From positions 310,001 through 374,000 of the forward strand of contig NZ_CANNGQ010000004.1 in assembly GCF_947504145.1 (NCBI RefSeq): 64,000 nt of DNA. The letters are read 5' to 3'. Positions within the stretch are counted from its first letter, which is position 1, and each line of letters starts with the position of its first letter. Under the pieces are notes generated by a model. It saw only the letters and a list, made by a program, of their open reading frames with translations. It was not told the origin of the DNA and searched no databases. Position numbers and translations under genes: made by a program. This stretch comes from an uncultured Microbulbifer sp. (GTDB lineage: Bacteria > Pseudomonadota > Gammaproteobacteria > Pseudomonadales > Cellvibrionaceae). Below are positions 17,517-26,300 of the stretch, piece after piece.

Positions 17517-19769
17517 ATGAATCATCTTTTCCGGGGGAAATTTCCCGTTTCCATCCTCGCTACCCTGATCGCGGCCTCCGCCGCGCCTGCAGTGGCGCAG
17601 ACCGCGCCGGAAGACATCGAGGAAGTGATCGTTACCGCGCAAAAACGTGCACAGTCCATTGTGGACGTGCCGGTAACCATCAGCAGCCTGGATGGCGATA
17701 CCCTGGAAGCGCTGGGTATTGATCGTTTCGACACCCTGTCGGATATGGTGCCCGGCCTGGTGGTGCAGCAGCAGAGCGTCAACAACAACGGCTATGTGAT
17801 CCGCGGTCTCACCTCGGACGACGGCAGCGCGCCGGGTGCCGCGCGGGTTTCGGTCTATCTGAACGGCACCGATGTTTCGCGCTCCCGCGCCTCCTATTTC
17901 GAAGTGTACGACCTAGAGCGTATCGAGGTGGTGAAGGGACCCCAGGCTACCCTGTTTGGCACCGCGGCCTCCATCGGCGCGATGAGCTTTATCACCGCAA
18001 AACCCCAACAGGAATTTGCCTCGTCCCTGACGGTGGCAGCGGGCAACTTCGATATGCAAAAGGTCGAGGGTATGGTGACCGGTGGTAATGACACTGTGCA
18101 GGGACGCGTAGCCTTTACCAGCCGCGAACGCGCCGGGTACGTGGAAAATGCCAGCGACGAGGCAGATCTGAACGGGTACGAACGCCAGGCATTTCGCCCG
18201 AGCCTGCGCATCACCCCCAACGATGATCTGACCATTGACCTGGTGTACAACCAAGATAAAGCCACAGATCCCGGCACGGCGTTTGTCAGCCGCGAGCTGC
18301 TGTTCACCGACAACGCGGCACTCAGTGTTCCGGACAATAACGTACTGGGCATGAACGACGTGGGTGTGGACCGCACCGTAAGTGATTTCAATGCGACGGT
18401 TAGCTGGGATCTGAACGATCATCTCGCGCTCACCTATATCGGCGCGCAGCGCGACTACGACTCTCTGGAAGCCTTCGATGCTGACGGCACCGAGTTTGAG
18501 ATGCTGAACTTCTCCGAAGACGCCAGCGGTGACCAGGCCAGCCACGAACTGCGCCTGAATTTCAGCGGTGAAAAGGTCAATGGTTTTGTCGGCGCCAGCT
18601 ATTTCGCAGAGAGCGCGCAGCAGTCGGTGGGTTACGCCAGCGACGAAGGTACATTCCTGAGCTGCTCCGGCGGTCTCGCCGCGGCGGGCATTGCCGGGTG
18701 TAACGCCGATACCACCGCCCTGCTCACTGGTGGCGCAGTGTCTGAGCTGCTGTATGAAAGCGAATTCACCAATACCGCCGACAACAGCAACCTCAACCTG
18801 TTCGCGGACGTCGCCTATCAGATAAGCCCGCGTCTCGAGGCCACCGCCGGCGTACGCCTGGTGCAGGAAGAACGCGAGTCCGGCTATGTCAGTACCCTGC
18901 CCAATTCCATGCTGCTCGCAGCCCTGGGTATCAACAGCGACCTTTTCTTCGGCCTGCTGCCCAACACCGGCGGCGTCCTCATTCAGGGGGATACCGACAA
19001 CTCCGCCGTGCTGCCGCGCTTCAACCTGCTCTACAGCGTCAGCGACAACATGAATGTTTACGCTACTGTATCCCGCGGCGAGCGCTCTGAAATTGTGGAT
19101 ATGTCCTCCGGCAGTGAAAGCATTCTGCCTTCAGAGGAAATCGACAACTACGAGCTGGGTATCAAGGGGCGCCTGGGCGATACACCACTGGATTACACCC
19201 TGGCGGCTTTCTACCAGAATTACGAAAACTTCCAGGTCAACGTGGTGGATCAGGAAAGCGGCCAGAGCCGCACGGAAAATGCGGGCTCGGCGACCAACAC
19301 CGGTCTGGAAGCGGAACTGCGCTGGTATCCCACAGACCAGCTGCAGGTTCTGGCCAATGCCGCCTGGATTGATGCGGGCATTGACGACGATTCCGGCAAC
19401 GGCAGCTATGCCGGCAACCAGTTCCGCCTGCAGCCGGAGCTGACAGCCGCACTGGGTTACGTGTATGAAACACCGATCAACGGTGCACTGATTTTTACCA
19501 GCAGCGGCAACTGGAGCTATCGCTCTTCCGTGTACTTCGATATCGCCAATCAGTACGAAGAAGATGCGGTGGACCTGCTGAGCCTGCGCGCGGGCATTGC
19601 CGCCAGTGATCACAACTGGGCGCTTACCCTGGCGGCCAGCAATCTGCTGGACGAGGAGTACATCATGGATGCGGGCAATACCGGCGGCGCCTTCGGCTTC
19701 CCCACCTACATCGAGGGTGCACCGCGTATGATCAGTGTGGAATTCAACAAGCGTTTCGGCGCATTCTGA
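17517..19769 (+). CDS. TonB-dependent outer-membrane receptor (possibly phosphate-regulated)
   Basis: A 750-residue ligand-gated outer-membrane transporter powered by TonB-ExbBD. The ATG at 17517 follows CTGGAG by 6 bases and opens a signal peptide ending at AVAQ. The TonB box region EEVIVTAQKR (about 37-46) and plug domain (about 50-160: NNNGYVIRGLTSDDG, LERIEVVKGPQATLFG) precede the barrel, which ends in a terminal Phe (KRFGAF). An earlier in-frame ATG at 17466 would add 17 residues in front of the signal peptide. Its convergent neighbour is a PhoD phosphatase and both have Pho-box-like repeats, so a role in taking up a phosphorylated organic compound is plausible but inferred. Confidence 0.9.
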   Translation: MNHLFRGKFPVSILATLIAASAAPAVAQTAPEDIEEVIVTAQKRAQSIVDVPVTISSLDGDTLEALGIDRFDTLSDMVPGLVVQQQSVNNNGYVIRGLTSDDGSAPGAARVSVYLNGTDVSRSRASYFEVYDLERIEVVKGPQATLFGTAASIGAMSFITAKPQQEFASSLTVAAGNFDMQKVEGMVTGGNDTVQGRVAFTSRERAGYVENASDEADLNGYERQAFRPSLRITPNDDLTIDLVYNQDKATDPGTAFVSRELLFTDNAALSVPDNNVLGMNDVGVDRTVSDFNATVSWDLNDHLALTYIGAQRDYDSLEAFDADGTEFEMLNFSEDASGDQASHELRLNFSGEKVNGFVGASYFAESAQQSVGYASDEGTFLSCSGGLAAAGIAGCNADTTALLTGGAVSELLYESEFTNTADNSNLNLFADVAYQISPRLEATAGVRLVQEERESGYVSTLPNSMLLAALGINSDLFFGLLPNTGGVLIQGDTDNSAVLPRFNLLYSVSDNMNVYATVSRGERSEIVDMSSGSESILPSEEIDNYELGIKGRLGDTPLDYTLAAFYQNYENFQVNVVDQESGQSRTENAGSATNTGLEAELRWYPTDQLQVLANAAWIDAGIDDDSGNGSYAGNQFRLQPELTAALGYVYETPINGALIFTSSGNWSYRSSVYFDIANQYEEDAVDLLSLRAGIAASDHNWALTLAASNLLDEEYIMDAGNTGGAFGFPTYIEGAPRMISVEFNKRFGAF

Positions 19770-19801
19770 TTCCCTGTCTGGCGGAGTCCAAACGCCAGAC
19801 C

Positions 19802-19837
19802 ACAAAAAAAGCCAGCACCCCGGTGCTGGCTTTTTTC
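19802..19837. terminator. Bidirectional terminator between TonB receptor and phoD
   Basis: GCCAGCACC/GGTGCTGGC stem with a 2-base loop, flanked by a seven-A run and TTTTTT; serves both convergent genes. Confidence 0.92.
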
Positions 19838-19869
19838 GTTTGCGACAGAATAAATTGCCGATTGAGGAA

Positions 19870-21558
19870 CTACACCAGTTGGTGTGTCTCCCGGTGACTA
19901 TCTACTTCGGCAAACTCCGTGCTGTCGATATTGTCGATATATTTCCACTCCGCCTCGATACCATCGCGCCGGAAAGTCAGCGCCATAAACCCGCGCTGAT
20001 GCAGGTTACAGTACTGCAGGTCGTCTACCAGTGCAGACATGCCGCGCGCCAGCTCCATTGCAGACTGGTGATCCAGTTTCAGGTAGCTTTCCATCCCCGG
20101 TGAGGTCACGCTGGGGGTCCCGAACTCGAGGCCCACCATTCGGCCATCATTGTCTTTCAGGTGGTTAAACCAGGCGTTGTGGGTATCACCCGCTACCACC
20201 ACCAGATTTTTACCCTGCTCGCGCACTTGCTGATACAGGGTTTCCCGCTCCACCGCGTAACCGTCCCAGGCGTCGAGATTGTAAGGTACCGCGTTCTGCA
20301 GCCGCTGTTGCTGCTGTTCGGTGAGTTGTTCGCCGCGCAGGCTCGCCGCTTTCAGACCAATAAGCTCCGCAGTCAGTTTGTTGTCACCGCCCTGGTAGAA
20401 ACTGGTCATCAGCTCCACCGGCAAATGCATACGCCCCATCAATACCTGCTGGCCGAGCACCTGCCAATGCCCCTTGGACTTGGCCAGCGTCTTCCGCAAC
20501 CATTTGCGCTGGTCTTCTCCCAGCAGAGTACGGCTCGGGCTCGCCACGTCCAGGCTGAATGCCCGCGTATCGAAATTCCCTTCCTTGTCCATATAATTGG
20601 CAAACTGCAGTTGCTGATCACGGCCGATTACCCGGGTATCCAGCATATGCAGATCCAACAGATCACCAAACTGGAAGCTGCGGTAAATCTGTGGATTGGT
20701 CTCTCCCATAGGTGGGCGTATTGGCAGCCATTCGTAATACGCCTGCACGGCAGCCGCCCGACGAGAATAGAAATCCCCTTCATCGGCACTGTGATTTTCC
20801 GCACCGTCTGTCCAGGTGTCGTTGGTAATTTCGTGGTCGTCCCACACCGCAATAAACGGGGCGGCGGCGTGCAGCGCCTGCAAGCCAGCATCGGTACGAT
20901 AGAGCGCGTAGCGTTTGCGGTAGTCGGTGAGTGTCAGGATCTCGCCGCTGTTATCTTCCGGCAGCGCGCGCCCGATCTGAGCAGAGGTTTCCGTGGCGTA
21001 TCCGCCGGCACCGTATTCGTAGATGTAATCGCCCAAATGCAGCACCGCGTCCCAATCCCCTGCTTGCGCCGCAAGCTGATAGGCATTGAAGTATCCGGCC
21101 GGGTAATTAGAGCAGGAGAAAATAGCGAGCTGTACTTGTTCTACGCCTTTTTCGGGCAGCGTTTTAGTACGACCGACAGGGCTCAGCGTACTGGCGCCGG
21201 CAAACCGGTAGTAATAGCGCGTATCTGGTTGCAGCCCACGCACATCAATTTTGGCGGTGTAGTCCCGTGCGAGATCGGTTGCCACACTGCCGCGCCGCAC
21301 GATCTTTTCAAACTTCCCGTCTTCGGCCAGCTCCCAGGTAACATTCACCGGCCCGGCGGGGTTGGCGTCCACAGGTGTGGCACGGGTCCACAGGATGACG
21401 GCATCCTGCAGCGGATCGCCACTGGCGACGCCGTATTCGAACGCAACCTCCGACGGCAATTGCGGGCGGGTCATGGCCTGCAGAGGAGTAGAAACGGCAA
21501 TACTGCCGGTGCTGGCAAGTGCCGCCTTTAAAAAGTTGCGACGATTGAGGTTGGTCAT
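19870..21558 (-). CDS. phoD: PhoD-family alkaline phosphatase/phosphodiesterase
   Basis: A 562-residue secreted phosphatase that releases phosphate from mono- and diesters. The N-terminus has a twin-arginine signal (NRRNFLKAAL), expected because PhoD exports folded with bound metals. An N-terminal fibronectin-like PhoD_N domain (about 38-130: FEYGVASGDPLQDAVILWTR) precedes the metallophosphatase domain with HLGDYIYEYG (about 173-182), VWDDHEITND (about 235-244) and VVVAGDTHNAWFN (about 450-462) as metal ligands. A Pho-box-like direct repeat lies about 50 bases upstream. Convergent with a TonB receptor that has a similar box. Confidence 0.95.
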   Translation of the reverse strand: MTNLNRRNFLKAALASTGSIAVSTPLQAMTRPQLPSEVAFEYGVASGDPLQDAVILWTRATPVDANPAGPVNVTWELAEDGKFEKIVRRGSVATDLARDYTAKIDVRGLQPDTRYYYRFAGASTLSPVGRTKTLPEKGVEQVQLAIFSCSNYPAGYFNAYQLAAQAGDWDAVLHLGDYIYEYGAGGYATETSAQIGRALPEDNSGEILTLTDYRKRYALYRTDAGLQALHAAAPFIAVWDDHEITNDTWTDGAENHSADEGDFYSRRAAAVQAYYEWLPIRPPMGETNPQIYRSFQFGDLLDLHMLDTRVIGRDQQLQFANYMDKEGNFDTRAFSLDVASPSRTLLGEDQRKWLRKTLAKSKGHWQVLGQQVLMGRMHLPVELMTSFYQGGDNKLTAELIGLKAASLRGEQLTEQQQQRLQNAVPYNLDAWDGYAVERETLYQQVREQGKNLVVVAGDTHNAWFNHLKDNDGRMVGLEFGTPSVTSPGMESYLKLDHQSAMELARGMSALVDDLQYCNLHQRGFMALTFRRDGIEAEWKYIDNIDSTEFAEVDSHRETHQLV

Positions 21559-21608
21559 ACTGGCGGCGCCCTGTTCTGGAATCTGGCCCGCCAGCCTATC
21601 GTGGTTTT

Positions 21609-21626
21609 ATGACAGAACAAGAACAG
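21609..21626 (-). promoter_or_regulatory. Pho-box-like direct repeat upstream of phoD
   Basis: Minus strand CTGTTCT-TGTT-CTGTCAT matches the PhoB box with 5/7 and 7/7, then AAAA and a weak third unit CCACGAT in the same 11-base phase. A further CTGTCAC lies just upstream (21633-21639). About 50 bases before the phoD start. Confidence 0.6.
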
Positions 21627-21644
21627 CCGACGGTGACAGCACAC

Positions 21645-22673
21645 TCAATCCTCGATGTTGAGCACCACCTTGCCAATAGAGCGACCACTGCGCAGCAGTT
21701 CAATGGCCTTATGCGCCTGCTCAAATGGAAATTCGCTGTCGATATGGGGGGCGGGTAACGCCAACGCAGCGCAGCCATCCAATAATTCTTCAAACAACGC
21801 CTGCTCCTGCCATAACCAGATCAGGTTGAATGCCAGCAGGGATTTATTGCTGCTGATCATATCCATCACATCATAACGCGGCCGTTTTAAATACAGCCAC
21901 GCCGCCTTGAGCCAGTTCGGTTTGTCACCGGGGGTAAATTCCGCCGCACCGAAAACGACCAGCCGACCTGTGGGAGCAAGCGCAGAAAAAGAGCGCTTTT
22001 GAATCTCGCCGCCAATGCCATCGAGTACCAGATGTAGTGGCCGGTCGTTTAACTGGGCGTGCAACTGTTCCGCAAAATTCTTTCCGCGGACAATCACTTC
22101 ATCAAACCCCTGGTCGGTAAGAAACTGGCGCTTGCGCTCGGAGCTGACGGTACCAACCGGCACTGCCCCCATTTGCGATGCCATCCGCATGGCCTGCAAA
22201 CCGACACCACCTGCGGCGCTCTGAATCAGTACAAGTTGCCCCGGCTTTATTGCACCCAGGGTGGTGAGCGCGTAGTACGCTGTCAGGCTCTGTGCGGGGA
22301 AGGCGGCGCCTTCGGCAAAACGCCATTGTTCAGGAAGTTTTCGGCAATGTGCCGGTGGCACATCCACTGTAGTGGCATAACCGCCAAAACGGGTGCAGCC
22401 ATAGACGCGATCCCCCACCTGAAAGTTCGTCGGCATACGTTTGCCGAGCTGGGTCACAATACCGGAAAATTCCAGTCCGGGAATAAAGCTGCCCTGCGGC
22501 GTTGCGGAGTAGAGGCCCGTGAGCGCGAAGATATCGGCAAAATTGAGGCCGACGGAACGGACCTGGATACGGATATGTTCATCCGCGAGCGACGTCAGTT
22601 GTTCTTCCCGCAATTGCAGGTTACTGATCGAACCGGCTTTTTCCGTTCGCCAAACTTTGCGGGTTTCCTTCAT
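21645..22673 (-). CDS. Zinc-type alcohol dehydrogenase-like / NADPH:quinone oxidoreductase
   Basis: A 342-residue medium-chain dehydrogenase/reductase of the quinone oxidoreductase and VAT-1-like group. The ATG at 22673 follows GGGGAG; an upstream in-frame start would add 44 unrelated residues. GroES-like domain (about 25-110: VRSVGLNFADIFALTGLY, PGLEFSGIV), nucleotide-binding Rossmann motif QSAAGGVGLQAMRMA (about 149-163), and YDVMDMISSNKSLLAFNLIWL (about 262-282) typical of VAT-1-like proteins. No zinc-ligand cysteines are seen, consistent with zinc-free quinone reductases. Substrate unknown. Confidence 0.85.
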   Translation of the reverse strand: MKETRKVWRTEKAGSISNLQLREEQLTSLADEHIRIQVRSVGLNFADIFALTGLYSATPQGSFIPGLEFSGIVTQLGKRMPTNFQVGDRVYGCTRFGGYATTVDVPPAHCRKLPEQWRFAEGAAFPAQSLTAYYALTTLGAIKPGQLVLIQSAAGGVGLQAMRMASQMGAVPVGTVSSERKRQFLTDQGFDEVIVRGKNFAEQLHAQLNDRPLHLVLDGIGGEIQKRSFSALAPTGRLVVFGAAEFTPGDKPNWLKAAWLYLKRPRYDVMDMISSNKSLLAFNLIWLWQEQALFEELLDGCAALALPAPHIDSEFPFEQAHKAIELLRSGRSIGKVVLNIED

Positions 22674-22755
22674 ATGCTGCTCCCCTCTACCGTAGGGTAT
22701 CCGGTCGATAAAGAGGAGCAGCCTATCGGGAAGAAGTGGTGATGGCCAGTATCGA

Positions 22756-24429
22756 CTATTCCGGCCGTGCGGTTGTGGATGAGGGTTGCGCAGTGGCAAG
22801 CGCACCGGCAGTTTTTACCAGGCGCAAAAACTCGGCGCGATCGCCACTCAGGTCTTGGCCACGGGCCAGTTGTGCCAACGCGGCTACATCGTCGTAGTCA
22901 AACTCACTCAGTGGCTCACTGCGTAGTAACAGACCAAACCCGGCAACAGCGGTGGCAAACTGCAGATCTTTCTGGGTCTCTTGCAGCGGCTTCAGCTGCG
23001 GGGCCAGATTCCATTGTTTTAGGGTGCTGTCCACTTCGCCCGGTTTTTTATAGCGCACTTTTACCGTGGCCAGCTCGTTGCTTTTAAGGATTGATGTACT
23101 GGATTCGTTCTCTGCCCCATACCGCAGCGGATCCACCTGCGGGGTATCACCTGCCAGGGTTAGTTCATAGAGGGCTACTACCGAGTGACCAGCTCCGATA
23201 TCCCCGGAATCTTTGGCATCGTTGTTGAAGTCTTCCCGATTGAGGCGACGGTTTTCATAACCGAGCAGACGATATTCGGTTACTCGCGCCGGGTTAAACT
23301 CAACCTGTACTTTGGCATCTTTCGCGACGGTAAAAAGCGTGCCGGATAGCTGCTCCACCAGTACGCGGTTGGCTTCAAAGATGGTATCGATATACGCGTA
23401 ACTGCCGTCGCCCACATTAGTGAGCTGCTCGACCATCTCTTCCCGATAATTACCCATACCAAAGCCCAGCGCGCTGAACTGCACCCCGCTCTTGCGGCCA
23501 CGTTCAATACGCTGCTTGAGCAAATCCACGTCACTGATCCCTACATTGAAATCGCCGTCGGTAGCCAGGAGGATACGGTTAACCCCATTTTTTTTGAGGG
23601 CCTGCTGTGCCACGGAATATGCTAACTCAATCCCGCCAGCGCCGTTGGTGGAACCGCCAGACTGGAGACGGTCAATTGCCTGCAGAATTTTTGTTTTCTG
23701 ATCGCCAGAGGTTGGCTCCAGTACCAGCCCGGCACTGCCGGCATAAGTGACAATGCTAACGGAGTCCTCCGCACGCAATTGTTTCACCAGGAGCCGGTAG
23801 GCCTGCTGCAACAGCGGCAACTTATTCTGCTGGGCCATAGAGCCGGAGGTGTCGATCAGAAAAACCAGGTTGACCGGCGGCACTTCTTCCATCGGCAGTT
23901 CACGCGCTTTCACACCGATGGAGAAGAGTGCGCGCCCGGTATCCCAAGGAGCGCGAGAAAGATCGAAGTGCACAGCAAAATCGTCGTCGCTCGCCGGTGT
24001 CGTATCGCTTCCGGCAAAATCGTAGTTGAAGTAGTTGATCAGCTCTTCCAGGCGAACGGCATCTTTGGGCGGCAGTTGTCCGGCCGTCAGGAAACGCCGT
24101 ACATTGCTGTAACCTCCGGTGTCCACGTCAAGCGCGAACGTGGAAACTGGCTCTTCCCGGACCAGCTTTACCTGGCGCGGCTCCAGTTTCTGGTATTTTT
24201 CTTCTTGGGGGGCCGGAGCAATCGCCGGCACAGGGCTCTGTTGGACCACGTAATCCGCCGACTTAGCATGTCGCATGCGCGTGCTAGTGACCATCACTTC
24301 TTCCACTGACCCGCTGGCGACTACCACAGACTGATTCGCAGAGTCATCCGTATCCGTAGAGGTACAGGCGGCAAGCGCAAGCACCAGGGTGCTCGCAACC
24401 AGTATTGGCTTGGTGAACCGAATAGGCAT
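22756..24429 (-). CDS. von Willebrand factor A domain lipoprotein (YfbK-like)
   Basis: A 557-residue predicted lipoprotein. The ATG at 24429 is preferred since it opens a lipoprotein signal with lipobox LALAAC (Cys about residue 22); the longer frame adds 16 residues before it. Domains: a von Willebrand N-terminal extension (about 95-170, STFALDVDTGGYSNVRRFL), a VWA domain with the MIDAS motif DTSGSM (about 208-213), and a C-terminal DUF3520-type domain (about 380-540). Same architecture as E. coli YfbK. VWA domains bind proteins through a divalent metal; the partner is unknown. Divergent from the LexA-controlled operon. Confidence 0.85.
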   Translation of the reverse strand: MPIRFTKPILVASTLVLALAACTSTDTDDSANQSVVVASGSVEEVMVTSTRMRHAKSADYVVQQSPVPAIAPAPQEEKYQKLEPRQVKLVREEPVSTFALDVDTGGYSNVRRFLTAGQLPPKDAVRLEELINYFNYDFAGSDTTPASDDDFAVHFDLSRAPWDTGRALFSIGVKARELPMEEVPPVNLVFLIDTSGSMAQQNKLPLLQQAYRLLVKQLRAEDSVSIVTYAGSAGLVLEPTSGDQKTKILQAIDRLQSGGSTNGAGGIELAYSVAQQALKKNGVNRILLATDGDFNVGISDVDLLKQRIERGRKSGVQFSALGFGMGNYREEMVEQLTNVGDGSYAYIDTIFEANRVLVEQLSGTLFTVAKDAKVQVEFNPARVTEYRLLGYENRRLNREDFNNDAKDSGDIGAGHSVVALYELTLAGDTPQVDPLRYGAENESSTSILKSNELATVKVRYKKPGEVDSTLKQWNLAPQLKPLQETQKDLQFATAVAGFGLLLRSEPLSEFDYDDVAALAQLARGQDLSGDRAEFLRLVKTAGALATAQPSSTTARPE

Positions 24430-24528
24430 GAAGATCCCTCTCTCACATTGTTGTTTTGACATTATCAGGCATTTCACAACAGGTCCAAGCGTTTACCCGC
24501 TCCGGTGGCTCTGCAGTCGCACACCGGT

Positions 24529-24565
24529 TTGTTCGCGCGAGCCAGATGCTGTATAACCATACAGC
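24529..24565 (+). promoter_or_regulatory. Sigma-70 promoter overlapped by a LexA (SOS) box
   Basis: TTGTTC (24529-24534), 17-base spacer, TATAAC (24552-24557). The LexA box CTGT-N8-ACAG (24550-24565) covers the -10 box; its symmetry extends to 10-base arms (GATGCTGTAT on the left, ATACAGCATC on the right, centre AACC). It lies 53 bases upstream of the FAN1 start codon. This is the textbook arrangement for LexA repression. Confidence 0.9.
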
Positions 24566-24618
24566 ATCGAGTATTTTTTCAGCCCATCGCAACTTCCCCG
24601 CTAGCGCCTGATCCCTTC

Positions 24619-26283
24619 ATGACCGACCCCATTGAACTGGCTCCGGATTACTACCTCAGCAACTTCCACGCGCTGCTGGGCTTCGTGGTGGCCCGCTATG
24701 CTGACCTGCTGTCCGATGGGGAGCGGCTGTTCTACGACCGCTTTCACGGGCTCGATGCCGACAGCCAGCGCCTGTATGTGCGACTGCTATCCCGCAAGGG
24801 GGTTCCATCGTCTTGTGGTGCGCTGTTTCGCCAGCACAAACTCGACTACGGAGAAATTGCAAAGCTGCCGTTTGCGGTGGAGCGGCTGGTGACGGTCGGC
24901 TTGCTGCAGCGCAACCCGGACCTCCCACTGCCAGAGATCCTGCCGCTGTTTACCAAAAGCGAACTCTTCGCCAACAGCCCCGAGCCACAGCCCCGATCTC
25001 TGAATCGCCCCGCGCTGGAGCAGGCCCTGCTGGAGCAAGACCGCACCCAGATTCGCCGCAGCCTTGAACGCGATGAACCGCTGCTCGCGGTGCAGTCTGC
25101 GGAGCACTTCGAGACCTTCAAGCTACTGTTTTTTGGCAACCTGAATCAGGATCTGACCGACTTTGTCCTGCGGGATCTGGGGCTGTTTCGCTATGAACAA
25201 TACCCTCTGGAGCAGGATCAGCTGCCCTTCTACAGCCGCGCGCAGATCGAGCAATACCTGCGCTACTACGAATGTTTGCGCGAGGCCGAGTCCGCTCTGG
25301 TGGCCAGCGCAGACGACATTGTTGCCCTTGCCAGCGCCTTGCCCGCGGGTATCGACAGCGACAACACCCTGCACCGACGCCTGGATCGCCTGCGTCTGAC
25401 GCTGGCGCGACAACTGGAACGGCTCGGCGCACTGGTGGAGGCCGACCAGCTTTATGCTCGGTGCACCCGCCCGCCGGCGCGGGAACGGCGAGCCCGGATT
25501 GCAGTGGCAAACGGGGATACCACAGCCGCGCTAGCACTGTGCTCAGAGATTCTCACCGCGCCACACCACGAGGCCGAACGCTCGTTCGCCGAGGGCTTTG
25601 GCTACCGCACCGCGAAAAAAGCCGGCACTACAGAGGGCTGGGCCGCACCGGACCGCCACAAGCCACCCACCCAGACGGTGGCATTAACCCAGGCTGCGGA
25701 GCGGGTCGAAACCATCGCGGCACACTATCTGGCCCAGCAGGCGCCGGGTAATCAGTGCTTTTATGTGGAAAACAGCCTGTTCAATGGCGTACTCGGCCTT
25801 TTTGTCTGGGACATTTTGTTTGCGCCGATTCCAGGCGCCTTCTTCAATCCGTTTCAGACGGCCCCGAGCGATTTCCGCACACCCGATTTCTTTTCCCAGC
25901 GCCGCGGGGCATTTGAGCGGCGGCTGGCAGCGATGGACACAGACGTGTTCCACACCCGGGTGTGGCAGTGCTACCGGGATAAACAGGGCATTGCCAATCC
26001 GCTGGTCCATTGGGATGCCCTGCCGGAACCGCTGTTGTCACTGGCACTGGAGCGCGTTTCCACGAATCACTGGCGAGCCCTGTTCCGCCGACTGTTGAGC
26101 GATATCGCCCACCACCGCAGCGGGCTACCGGATCTGATTCTGTTCCCGGCTGGCGGCGGTTTTGAACTGGTGGAAGTGAAAGGTCCCGGCGATCGGCTGC
26201 AGCAAAACCAACAGCGCTGGCTGGCCTATTTCGCTGAGCACACGATCCCACACCGGGTACTGCATGTGGAGTGGCAGCCTTGA
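24619..26283 (+). CDS. FAN1-type VRR-NUC structure-specific nuclease
   Basis: A 554-residue bacterial homologue of the FAN1 nuclease, which cuts 5' flaps and unhooks interstrand crosslinks. The C-terminal VRR-NUC domain carries the PD-(D/E)xK residues: D505 in SGLPDLI, E519 and K521 in ELVEVKGPGD, then a conserved Gln region (QQNQQRW). The N-terminal part (about 15-110: YLSNFHALLGFV, LYVRLLSRKG) is the SAP-like/wHTH DNA-binding region. ATG 24619 is chosen over an upstream in-frame ATG at 24505, which would start inside or before the promoter. First gene of a LexA-boxed operon; 17 bases before the helicase gene. Confidence 0.92.
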   Translation: MTDPIELAPDYYLSNFHALLGFVVARYADLLSDGERLFYDRFHGLDADSQRLYVRLLSRKGVPSSCGALFRQHKLDYGEIAKLPFAVERLVTVGLLQRNPDLPLPEILPLFTKSELFANSPEPQPRSLNRPALEQALLEQDRTQIRRSLERDEPLLAVQSAEHFETFKLLFFGNLNQDLTDFVLRDLGLFRYEQYPLEQDQLPFYSRAQIEQYLRYYECLREAESALVASADDIVALASALPAGIDSDNTLHRRLDRLRLTLARQLERLGALVEADQLYARCTRPPARERRARIAVANGDTTAALALCSEILTAPHHEAERSFAEGFGYRTAKKAGTTEGWAAPDRHKPPTQTVALTQAAERVETIAAHYLAQQAPGNQCFYVENSLFNGVLGLFVWDILFAPIPGAFFNPFQTAPSDFRTPDFFSQRRGAFERRLAAMDTDVFHTRVWQCYRDKQGIANPLVHWDALPEPLLSLALERVSTNHWRALFRRLLSDIAHHRSGLPDLILFPAGGGFELVEVKGPGDRLQQNQQRWLAYFAEHTIPHRVLHVEWQP

Positions 26284-26300
26284 GCGGAGGAAAACCAGCC

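Noticed and set aside
20161-21531. 456-codon open frame on the plus strand opposite phoD
   Set aside because: Shadow of the phoD reading frame; no ribosome-binding site or recognisable protein.
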